Origin: Chitinophaga pinensis
GTDB lineage: Bacteria > Bacteroidota > Bacteroidia > UBA7662
Assembly (NCBI GenBank): GCA_945874665.1
Contig: CAMCHJ010000014.1
Coordinates: forward strand, 1 to 50,391
DNA: 50,391 nt
Reading direction: 5' to 3'
In this document: positions 15,965 through 22,829 of the stretch, in pieces
Layout of the letters: every line of letters begins with the position of its first letter
How positions within the stretch are numbered: the first letter of the stretch is position 1
The notes under the pieces: model-generated
Database searches by the model: none
What the model saw: the letters and a program-made list of their open reading frames with translations, nothing else
Told to the model about the DNA's origin: nothing
Translations under genes and position numbers: made by a program

Positions 15965-17653
15965 ATGAAGCAACTCATCGAATGCGTGCCGAATTTCTCG
16001 GAGGGCCGCGACCTCAACATCATCAAACAAATAACCGATCAAATTGAAACCGTAGAAGGCGTTCGTTTGCTCGACGTGGACCCTGGTAAGGCCACCAACC
16101 GCACCGTTGTTACTTTTGTGGGTGAACCCGCGCAAGTGATTGAAGCTGCGTTTTTGGCCATTAAAAAGGCCAGTGAAATCATCGACATGCGTCAACATAG
16201 CGGCGAACATGCCCGCATGGGTGCTACCGATGTTTGTCCGCTTATTCCCGTAGCCAACATCAGCATGGAAGAAACCGTGCTTTTTGCTAAAGCCCTGGCC
16301 AAAAGGGTGGGAGAAGCGCTTGATATTCCTGTTTATTTGTACGAAAGTGCAGCCAGCAAGCCTGAGCGTCGCAATTTGGCTACTGTTAGGGCGGGCGAAT
16401 ACGAGGGACTGCCCACCAAACTGCAAGATCCAAACTGGCAACCTGATTTTGGTCCTGCCACTTTTAACGCCCAAGCGGGTGCTACGGTCATTGGCGCCCG
16501 CGACTTCCTAGTAGCCTACAACATCAACCTCAATACCACCTCTACCCGCATTGCCAACGCCATTGCTTTTGATGTGCGCGAGGCTGGTCGCGTAAAACGC
16601 GAGGGGCACCCGGTTTTGGGCAAGGTGGTAAATGATGAAAAAGGCGAGCCTGTACGCATACCTGGCACCTTAAAGTCGGTGAAAGCGGTGGGCTGGTACA
16701 TTGAGGAATACGGCTTCGCACAAATCTCCATGAACCTCACCAATATCAATATTACCTCGGTGCACATGGCTTTTGATGAAGTGGTGCGTGCCGCTCAAGA
16801 ACGTGGGGTTCGGGTAACCGGCTCGGAGCTGGTAGGCCTCATTCCACTGCGTTGTATGCTCGAGGCAGGACGCCATTATTTGTCAAAAATGGGCCGTTCT
16901 GAAGGGGTTTCGGACGAAGAACTCATCCAAACTGCCATCCGGAGCATGGGGCTCAATGAACTCGGGCCCTTCGATCCCAAGAAAAAAATCATTGAATACC
17001 TCATTGCGCCAGCGGGCCACGATCGTTTGGTAAACATGGACCTAAAAGCCTTCGCTAATGAAACGGCCAGCGAATCACCTGCACCAGGAGGCGGTAGCAT
17101 TTCTGCCTATGCCGGCGTAATGGGTGTTTCGCTAGCAGCCATGGTGGCAAATTTATCGGCTGCTAAGCGCGGCTGGGAAGAGCAAACCAGCTATTTCAGC
17201 GATGTGGCCGTGCGCGCTCAAAAGCTAAAGGATGCGCTTTTATATAAGGTGGATGAAGACACAAGGGCTTTCGATGCCATCATGAACGCCTTTGCGCTTC
17301 CAAAAAACACCGATGCGGAAAAGAAGGCACGCACCCAAGCCATTCAAGAAGCTACCAAAATTGCCATCGAAGTACCGTTGCAAACCATGCAATTAGCCTT
17401 CGCAGGTTTCGAAATCGTGGAAGCCATGATCGAAAAGGGGAACCCGAACTCCATCACCGATGCAGCTGTAGGCGCTTTGTGCGTGAGAACTGCTGTTTAT
17501 GGGGCTGGGCTCAATGTAAAGGTCAATTTGAGCGGCTTCAAAGACCAAACTTTTGTGGAGGCAACCCTCCAAGAGGCTGATGCTATTCTTGCGGCAACAC
17601 AAGCAAAGGAAGCGGCGCTGCTGGCACTGGTGAAGCAACGACTGGAGGCTTAG
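15965..17653 (+). CDS. ftcD: Bifunctional glutamate formimidoyltransferase / formimidoyl-THF cyclodeaminase
   Basis: A 562-residue fusion enzyme of histidine degradation. It transfers the formimino group from formiminoglutamate to tetrahydrofolate and then deaminates the product to methenyl-THF. The formimidoyltransferase half starts ECVPNFSEGRD and contains RQHSGEHARMGATDVCP with the catalytic histidine. The cyclodeaminase half starts near residue 355 with ASESPAPGGGSISAYAG. The size is close to the mammalian fused FTCD. I start at ATG 15965; a start at 15950 would lie upstream of the -7 box. No other hut gene is in the window. The last 71 nt overlap the convergent OstA-like gene. Confidence 0.93.
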   Translation: MKQLIECVPNFSEGRDLNIIKQITDQIETVEGVRLLDVDPGKATNRTVVTFVGEPAQVIEAAFLAIKKASEIIDMRQHSGEHARMGATDVCPLIPVANISMEETVLFAKALAKRVGEALDIPVYLYESAASKPERRNLATVRAGEYEGLPTKLQDPNWQPDFGPATFNAQAGATVIGARDFLVAYNINLNTTSTRIANAIAFDVREAGRVKREGHPVLGKVVNDEKGEPVRIPGTLKSVKAVGWYIEEYGFAQISMNLTNINITSVHMAFDEVVRAAQERGVRVTGSELVGLIPLRCMLEAGRHYLSKMGRSEGVSDEELIQTAIRSMGLNELGPFDPKKKIIEYLIAPAGHDRLVNMDLKAFANETASESPAPGGGSISAYAGVMGVSLAAMVANLSAAKRGWEEQTSYFSDVAVRAQKLKDALLYKVDEDTRAFDAIMNAFALPKNTDAEKKARTQAIQEATKIAIEVPLQTMQLAFAGFEIVEAMIEKGNPNSITDAAVGALCVRTAVYGAGLNVKVNLSGFKDQTFVEATLQEADAILAATQAKEAALLALVKQRLEA

Positions 17654-19226
17654 GCCAGATGAATGCGTATAGGCCTCTTTCGGGACTGCACTCAAACGCC
17701 ATCGCCATTTGGTTGATGGCGTTTTCTTTGCGCTCAATGGCCCAAATAAAGCCCTTGAGCCTAAACGTGTAGGGGTCGATTTGGTCAATAGGATGTAGCA
17801 CTGCCACTGGTTTTACGTAAAAAGTAATTTCTACCGGCCTGCTGTCTTCCATTAAGATGGTGATGTCGCTCGATTCTATTTTATTTGCCCCCATAAAAGA
17901 GCTGTCTTCGCGCTGCACGTAATAAATGCTTTCACCATTGCCTTTTACGTCCATGCGACTGATTTGTCGCCCTTCAAAGTAAGCCGTAATGTCCTTGCCT
18001 TTGATTTGGCTAAAGTGTACACTGTCTTCGGCCTTCACCAAAAATCCATCCTTGTACATCTCCAAACGGTCAAATTTTTTGCCGGTGGTAAACAATTCCA
18101 TGTATTCTGAAGTAATCTGGAACTCATTCGACCAAATAACAGGTTCGGTAAACAGGCGGAAAACGGAGTCAGCCTCTTCATAGGTAAGCGAATCGCAGCT
18201 TACTAATAGCTCGGCGCGGTCTACCAAAGCATTGTTCCAAGCCCGCAGTACACTTACGCTGTCGCCTTGTTTGTATTGGTAGATGGTGTCGGCGGTTAAA
18301 TAGAGCGTGTCGGCATCTCCAAAATTGGCCAAAATAGGGTAGTCGTACACCCAATTCCAGCCTTCTTTGCGATTAAAACGCGTGTAACCACCACGAATTT
18401 CGGTTCTTTCCGCTGTGTCAATCATTTGAACGCCACCACGGCAATAGCCTAATTCTCGTAGCTCATCAAAATAGATGGTGTCGGCGCGAATAAATTGCTG
18501 CGAGTCAATCATCACTTGGCCGTTTTTGGTGAGGTACAACTCCTTACTTTTGCTGCGGTACCAGCCACCTTCGGTATAGGTGGTGGTTCGTTGCGAAAAA
18601 ATGTCGGTGGGACCGTAAAAATCGGCCTGCTCCGTGAGGTTGTTGTAGTGTAAAGTATCGGCTTCTAGCCTAAAGTCGGGATGCTGCAAACGCACCCTGG
18701 TTTTGAAGAAAAACTGTTTAGTGCTGTTGTTGTAGGTGCCGCGTAGGCTCTTGAGTGTGGCGTCCTCGTTTGTAATAACGGCCCCAACAACATAGCGCGA
18801 AATTTTGGTGTTGGTATTGTAAAAAAGCTCCTCAGTGCTCAGCGTCATCTCTCCATCCGTTAAAAAAACAGCTCTGCGTAGCAGGGCATCTTTGGTTGCT
18901 CCGTTGTATTCTAGGTATTTCGACCGGGCGTTAAATTTGCCTTCTTGCACAATGCGCACGTTGCCGAAAGCCTTGGCCAACTTCGAATCACCATATAAAA
19001 AAGCGCTGTCACAATAAAGTCGCACGTCCTCTTGTTTGAGAATCACGTTGCCTACCAGGCGCCGAATACGCTCCCCTCCGGCTTCTTCGTACGTTAATTC
19101 TGCGGCTTGTTCAATGTCGATGGTATTTTTGCCCTGACCGAAAACAGCTGATATGGAGGCGCTTAGAAGCAGAAACAGAAGTACGGCGGCGTTATGCAAA
19201 ATGGCTTTGTGAGGATGATGCTTCAA
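17583..19226 (-). CDS. OstA/LptA-like envelope protein
   Basis: A 547-residue exported protein with a hydrophobic signal (AAVLLFLLLSASISAVFGQG) and repeated OstA-like beta segments: LVGNVILKQEDVRLYCDSAF, GNVRIVQEGKF, LEADTLHYNN, FIRADTIYFDE. LptA/OstA domains bind lipid A and bridge LPS transport across the periplasm. Bacteroidota have such long OstA-like proteins, presumably for LPS export. The start is uncertain: codon 19226 is TTG and overlaps a perfect -7 box (19224-19231), so a TTG at 19199 may be the true start. The C-terminus is proline-rich and overlaps ftcD by 71 nt on the opposite strand. Confidence 0.8.
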   Translation of the reverse strand: MKHHPHKAILHNAAVLLFLLLSASISAVFGQGKNTIDIEQAAELTYEEAGGERIRRLVGNVILKQEDVRLYCDSAFLYGDSKLAKAFGNVRIVQEGKFNARSKYLEYNGATKDALLRRAVFLTDGEMTLSTEELFYNTNTKISRYVVGAVITNEDATLKSLRGTYNNSTKQFFFKTRVRLQHPDFRLEADTLHYNNLTEQADFYGPTDIFSQRTTTYTEGGWYRSKSKELYLTKNGQVMIDSQQFIRADTIYFDELRELGYCRGGVQMIDTAERTEIRGGYTRFNRKEGWNWVYDYPILANFGDADTLYLTADTIYQYKQGDSVSVLRAWNNALVDRAELLVSCDSLTYEEADSVFRLFTEPVIWSNEFQITSEYMELFTTGKKFDRLEMYKDGFLVKAEDSVHFSQIKGKDITAYFEGRQISRMDVKGNGESIYYVQREDSSFMGANKIESSDITILMEDSRPVEITFYVKPVAVLHPIDQIDPYTFRLKGFIWAIERKENAINQMAMAFECSPERGLYAFIWPKPPVVASPVPAAPLPLLVLPQE

Positions 19227-19231
19227 AATTA
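19224..19231 (-). promoter_or_regulatory. Candidate -7 box overlapping the nominal OstA-like start
   Basis: TAATTTTG on the minus strand is a perfect TAnnTTTG. Its last three bases are the TTG that could be read as the OstA-like start codon, so the transcript would begin downstream of that codon and translation would need a later start. Confidence 0.4.
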
Positions 19232-19273
19232 GTCGATTTGCAGTAGTTTTATGTCTTTACAACCTCAATTTCA

Positions 19274-20416
19274 GTGCCGAATAAAAAACATGTGCTTGTA
19301 CTTAGTAGTTGGTATCCCGAAAATGCCAGCTCTCGTAACGGCTTGTTCATTACACGCCAAATAGAAGCATTGGCTACTTTAGAGGCTTTTCAGCTCGGTT
19401 TAATTGCTGCCGTGCCTGCCGATACAGCAAATGAGCGCTTTATCTCTTTTGAGCGGGCTGGTTTGAAGCACCACATTGCTTTTTACCGAGCAGGTCGCTT
19501 TGCTCCCCTCCAAGGCATCCGGTATGCACTGGCCATTTGGCGGGCCTACCAGGGCTATGTAAAAACAGCTGGCAAACCCGATTTGCTGTTTTTGCAAGTG
19601 GTTTGGAAGGCAGGCTGGATGGCCTTGAAGTTTCACTTTTTATTCAATTTACCGTATGTCATCATGGAGCACTGGTCGGGTTACCTGCCGGAAGCAGCTG
19701 GTTTTAAAGGATTTTGGAGGAGGTACATCAGCCGCATGATCATTGATCGGGCGGAGCAGGTATTTACCGTTTCGGAACATTTGAAGCAGGGCATGCTGCA
19801 GCAAGGACTTACAAATCGCTATGCAGTGGTGCCTAATGTGGTTGATACCGCTATTTATAAACCGCAATCGGAGCGCAAGCGGTCGGATACCCCACTTTTT
19901 TTACATGTGAGTAACTTGGCGGAGGTGAAAAATTTCGATTTATTGCTCAGTGCTTTTACCTTGTTTAAAAGGCGCTTTCCCCAGGCACAGTTGCTAGTCG
20001 CTGGGGCCTTTGCACCATCGGAGGCTAAAAATCTGTTTGCAGGTCCTTGGGATGGCGTTTCGCTTTTAGGTGTGCAAGAGCCAGCATCTTTGGCAGTTTT
20101 GTATGCACAGGCCACAGCACTGCTTTTGGCCAGTAGTTTCGAAACTTTTTCAATCGTAGTACCCGAAGCCATGGCTTGCGGTGCCCAGGTAATTGCGTCG
20201 CCATTGCCTGCGGTGCAGGCACATGAGGCGTTTGGACAGATTCACTGGGTGGTGCAAAAAACTGCGGCTGCTTGGTGTGAACAAATGGAGTTGGTGTGGG
20301 GGGCCAATGACGTCCCTGCCCAAATCGATTTTACAGCTTTAGAAGCAGCCTATGGTGAAAAAGCGGTAGCAGAGCGCTTATTGAACCAGCTAAACCGAGT
20401 GTTGCATGTTTCGTAG
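19274..20416 (+). CDS. GT-B (family 4-like) glycosyltransferase
   Basis: A 380-residue glycosyltransferase. The N-terminal Rossmann domain begins HVLVLSSWYPENASSRNGLF, the usual opening of GT4 enzymes. The donor-binding domain has HVSNLAEVKNFDLLLSAF and the E-x7-E motif FETFSIVVPEAMACG near residue 285. It should add a nucleotide-activated sugar to a glycan or lipid acceptor, and the flippase next to it supports a surface polysaccharide. The start is GTG 19274; nearby ATGs are out of frame. The last 11 nt overlap the flippase gene, so the pair is an operon. Confidence 0.87.
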   Translation: MPNKKHVLVLSSWYPENASSRNGLFITRQIEALATLEAFQLGLIAAVPADTANERFISFERAGLKHHIAFYRAGRFAPLQGIRYALAIWRAYQGYVKTAGKPDLLFLQVVWKAGWMALKFHFLFNLPYVIMEHWSGYLPEAAGFKGFWRRYISRMIIDRAEQVFTVSEHLKQGMLQQGLTNRYAVVPNVVDTAIYKPQSERKRSDTPLFLHVSNLAEVKNFDLLLSAFTLFKRRFPQAQLLVAGAFAPSEAKNLFAGPWDGVSLLGVQEPASLAVLYAQATALLLASSFETFSIVVPEAMACGAQVIASPLPAVQAHEAFGQIHWVVQKTAAAWCEQMELVWGANDVPAQIDFTALEAAYGEKAVAERLLNQLNRVLHVS

Positions 20417-21674
20417 GGTACTGCATACTTTTGTTTCTCGGGGTATCAATGCCGTGCTGAACTTGCTTTTAGTATTGGTTACGGCGCGTTTTTTGGGTGC
20501 TGAGGTGCGCGGAGAGATCAGTTTGCTGGTGGCGAGCATGAACTTGTCGCTGCATGCGGTTGGTCTCGCTGGTGGTGCTGCTCTTTTGTACTTGGTTCCG
20601 CGTTTTGCGCCTGGCCATTTGTACCGTATTTCTTTAGGTTGGATGGTTTTGGTGAGTATGCTGACCTTGCCGGTGTTGTATTTAGCGGGACAAATGCAAG
20701 GACTCAGTTCCTTCAGCTGGTTGTTGCTTTTGTTGTTGTTTAATGCGGCCAATTTAAATCGCTATATGTTGTTGGCTTTCCGAAAAATTGAACTTGATAA
20801 CCGCATTGGAATTGGGTTTGGTTTCCTGCAATTACTGTTGCTCATTGCTTTTTTATGGTGGGGAAGTGACAAGCGTCTGGAGCTTTTTGTCAATGTACTC
20901 TTGGCAGCCAACGCTGCTTTGCTGCTGCTTACTTCTTTTTTAGTGGTAAAGCACTGGCCTCAGGAGACTGTTAATCAACAGCAGGGGGTGCTGAAGGCTA
21001 TTTTTGGACATGGATTTTGGGTGCAAATGGCAAACATTGCGCAACTATTTAGCTACCGCTTGTCGTATTATTTGCTGGAGGCGCAGTTAGGAGCGGAAGC
21101 TGTAGGTGTTTATGGTGTTGCCGTTTCTTTGGCGGAGTCCTTGTGGTTAGTAAGCCGCTCCATTTCGTTGGTTCAAGTAAGTGAAATTGCCAACAGCACC
21201 AACGATTTGGAGCAAAAGCAGCTCACAGCTACTTGGAGCAGGGTTACTGCTTGGCTAACAGCGTTTTGCTTGATACCGTTATTGGCTATTCCGGATGGGT
21301 GGTTCACGGCTGTTTTTGGTTCAGAGTTTGTTGGCATGCGTACTTTGCTCGTGTGGTTGGCACCTGGAATTTTGGCTTTGGCTGCCTCCAACATCCTTAC
21401 GCATTATTTTTCAGGAAAAGGTAAATTCCAATTAAACGCCGTGGTTTCGGCCTTTACCTTGGCACTCGTGGCGATTATATTGCCAGTCATGATTGCCCGT
21501 TGGGGAGTTGTGGGTGCGGCGGCTGGACAATCATTGGCCTATCTGGCTGCCTGGGTTTTTGCAATCTTACTGTTTTCACAAGGAAAAAAGGCAGTCATTG
21601 GCAGCATCTTGCCGCAGCCATCAGATTTTGTGTTGCTTCAAAAAATTTGGCGCATCTTTCGCGATAAGGCATAA
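20406..21674 (+). CDS. Polysaccharide flippase (Wzx/MOP superfamily)
   Basis: A 422-residue integral membrane protein with about 12 hydrophobic segments. The opening HTFVSRGINAVLNLLLVLVTARFLGAEVRGEI is the usual first part of Wzx/RfbX-type exporters (helix 1, then RFLG). It probably flips undecaprenyl-linked glycans made with the overlapping GT4 enzyme. Specificity cannot be read. Its stop lies in the A tract of the tRNA-His terminator hairpin, which also forms a hairpin in its own direction. Confidence 0.85.
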   Translation: MFRRVLHTFVSRGINAVLNLLLVLVTARFLGAEVRGEISLLVASMNLSLHAVGLAGGAALLYLVPRFAPGHLYRISLGWMVLVSMLTLPVLYLAGQMQGLSSFSWLLLLLLFNAANLNRYMLLAFRKIELDNRIGIGFGFLQLLLLIAFLWWGSDKRLELFVNVLLAANAALLLLTSFLVVKHWPQETVNQQQGVLKAIFGHGFWVQMANIAQLFSYRLSYYLLEAQLGAEAVGVYGVAVSLAESLWLVSRSISLVQVSEIANSTNDLEQKQLTATWSRVTAWLTAFCLIPLLAIPDGWFTAVFGSEFVGMRTLLVWLAPGILALAASNILTHYFSGKGKFQLNAVVSAFTLALVAIILPVMIARWGVVGAAAGQSLAYLAAWVFAILLFSQGKKAVIGSILPQPSDFVLLQKIWRIFRDKA

Positions 21675-21696
21675 AAAAACCGACTCGAAAGTCGGT
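21673..21696 (-). terminator. tRNA-His terminator
   Basis: On the minus strand ACCGACT, a TTCG tetraloop and AGTCGGT form a perfect 7-bp hairpin followed by a run of T. It lies 12 nt past the 3' end of tRNA-His and overlaps the stop codon of the convergent flippase gene. Confidence 0.75.
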
Positions 21697-21708
21697 CTTA
21701 AGTAGATG

Positions 21709-21783
21709 GGTGAAAGACCGGGTTCGAACCGGCGACCTCTAGTGCCACAAACTAGCGCTCTAACCAGCTGAGCTACAATCACC
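21709..21783 (-). tRNA. tRNA-His (GTG anticodon)
   Basis: A 75-nt cloverleaf read on the minus strand. It has an extra 5' G (G-1) opposite C73, the histidine identity element. The D arm is GCTC/GAGC. The anticodon stem is CTAGT/ACTAG with loop TTGTGGC, giving anticodon GTG. The T arm is GCCGG-TTCGAAC-CCGGT. CCA is not encoded. The acceptor stem GTGATTG / CTTTCAC pairs at five of seven positions; positions 5-68 and 6-67 are U-U. All other arms pair well, so it still looks functional. Confidence 0.88.
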
Positions 21784-21890
21784 ATTTTATTAAAAAAACA
21801 GATGCTTTTTTAACGAACTGCAAATATACACCCTTAGCGCGTTTTTTACAACAATCAGAAAAAAATGAGGCAAATTTATGCGCCTCCCCG

Positions 21891-22259
21891 TCAGGCAGCG
21901 AGCTTCTCTTCTTTCTTAAAGATGATGACTTCCTCCCCAACTTTTTGATAGCCATATTCGTAGCAGAAATAGCGAGGACTGCCTAGGCGATTGAGTTCAA
22001 TGTGGGTGTGGTATTTGATGGAGAAACCCGTGTCAATTAATTTTTGCAGTAGCAATCTTGTTTTTTGTTGGCGCTGTGGCAGGAGGGATTCTAGAATGCG
22101 TCTGTTTTTGCGCAATATGTTGTGGATGTTACGAATGAGCAGCACTTCATCACAATGTTGCTTGTTGTAGTGTGCGTTTCTGCAGAAGTCATCACAGAAT
22201 TTTTTGTCGCGGCGTCCTTTGATTACAGCACCGCAGTCGAAACAGAGTTTTTGTTCCAT
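21891..22259 (-). CDS. Small zinc-finger protein (DUF2116-like)
   Basis: A 122-residue protein from ATG 22259. The N-terminus has a four-cysteine zinc ribbon: CFDCG near residues 5-9 and KKFCDDFCRNAHYN near residues 18-31. The middle is a helical NIHNILRKNRRILESLL segment, followed by an RYFCYEYGYQKV-like strand. Bacteroidota carry many such proteins of unknown function, probably binding nucleic acid. The ATG is preferred over an upstream start because MEQKLCFDCG is the common opening. It is divergent from ssb, with a four-copy repeat array between them. Confidence 0.7.
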   Translation of the reverse strand: MEQKLCFDCGAVIKGRRDKKFCDDFCRNAHYNKQHCDEVLLIRNIHNILRKNRRILESLLPQRQQKTRLLLQKLIDTGFSIKYHTHIELNRLGSPRYFCYEYGYQKVGEEVIIFKKEEKLAA

Positions 22260-22297
22260 GGCTTTGGGTTTTAAGTGAAACAGCATCGATCCGTTAG

Positions 22298-22335
22298 CAA
22301 ACGTTTAACAAACGTATACAAACGTATTCAAACGT
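22298..22335. repeat. Four CAAACGT repeats at helical spacing
   Basis: CAAACGT occurs at 22298, 22309, 22319 and 22329, with periods 11, 10 and 10, so all copies face the same side of the helix. On the minus strand the two middle copies at 22319 and 22309 and their neighbours read TACGTTTG or AACGTTTG, i.e. like -7 boxes TAnnTTTG for the zinc-finger gene. The array lies between that gene and ssb. It could be a regulator-binding array, stacked promoters, or both. Confidence 0.6.
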
Positions 22336-22424
22336 TTAAATTACGATTAACCAATATTCCATTTGCAGCTTTGTTTTACGAAATCACTTCGTTTGTTTCT
22401 TTTATAAACCAAAAAATTAAAATT

Positions 22425-22775
22425 ATGAGCAACATGAGAAATCAGGTGCGCCTCATTGGCAACCTGGGAAAAGATCCAGAGATTCGCGATATCAGCGAAA
22501 CAAAAAAGGTGGCAAAATTTAGCTTGGCCACCAACGAAACCTACCTCAACGACAAAGGGGAGAAGGTTACCGAAACCCAATGGCATCAAATTGTGTGCTG
22601 GGGCAAATTGGCAGGACTTACCGAAAAGTATTTGGTGAAGGGTTCTGAAATTGCACTAGAAGGTAAGTTGACTACCCGCGTATTCAATGACAAGGATGGA
22701 AATCGCCGTTTTATAACGGAAGTAATTGGTACCGACTTGGTCTTTTTAGGCAAAAAAAATGCACAGGCAGCTTAA
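22425..22775 (+). CDS. ssb: Single-stranded DNA-binding protein
   Basis: A 116-residue SSB consisting almost only of the OB fold: MRNQVRLIGNLGKDPEIR at the start, KVAKFSLATNETYLN, TQWHQIVCWGKLA, and the closing TEVIGTDLVFL. It lacks the acidic C-terminal tail (DDxPF-type) of typical SSB; it ends GKKNAQAA. This suggests a short paralogue, as found beside a main SSB in many Bacteroidota, or a protein without partner docking. I start at ATG 22425; ATG 22434 is also possible. The 5' region has no Shine-Dalgarno sequence. Confidence 0.9.
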   Translation: MSNMRNQVRLIGNLGKDPEIRDISETKKVAKFSLATNETYLNDKGEKVTETQWHQIVCWGKLAGLTEKYLVKGSEIALEGKLTTRVFNDKDGNRRFITEVIGTDLVFLGKKNAQAA

Positions 22776-22779
22776 CAAA

Positions 22780-22812
22780 AAAAGACGGGTGCTTTTCGGG
22801 CACCCGTCTTTT
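22780..22812 (+). terminator. ssb terminator, probably bidirectional
   Basis: GACGGGTGC (22784-22792) pairs perfectly with GCACCCGTC (22800-22808), with A4 before and T4 after. It lies between ssb and the convergent secreted-protein gene and can end both transcripts. Confidence 0.85.
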
Positions 22813-22829
22813 CTGTTGAAAAAGTTTTG

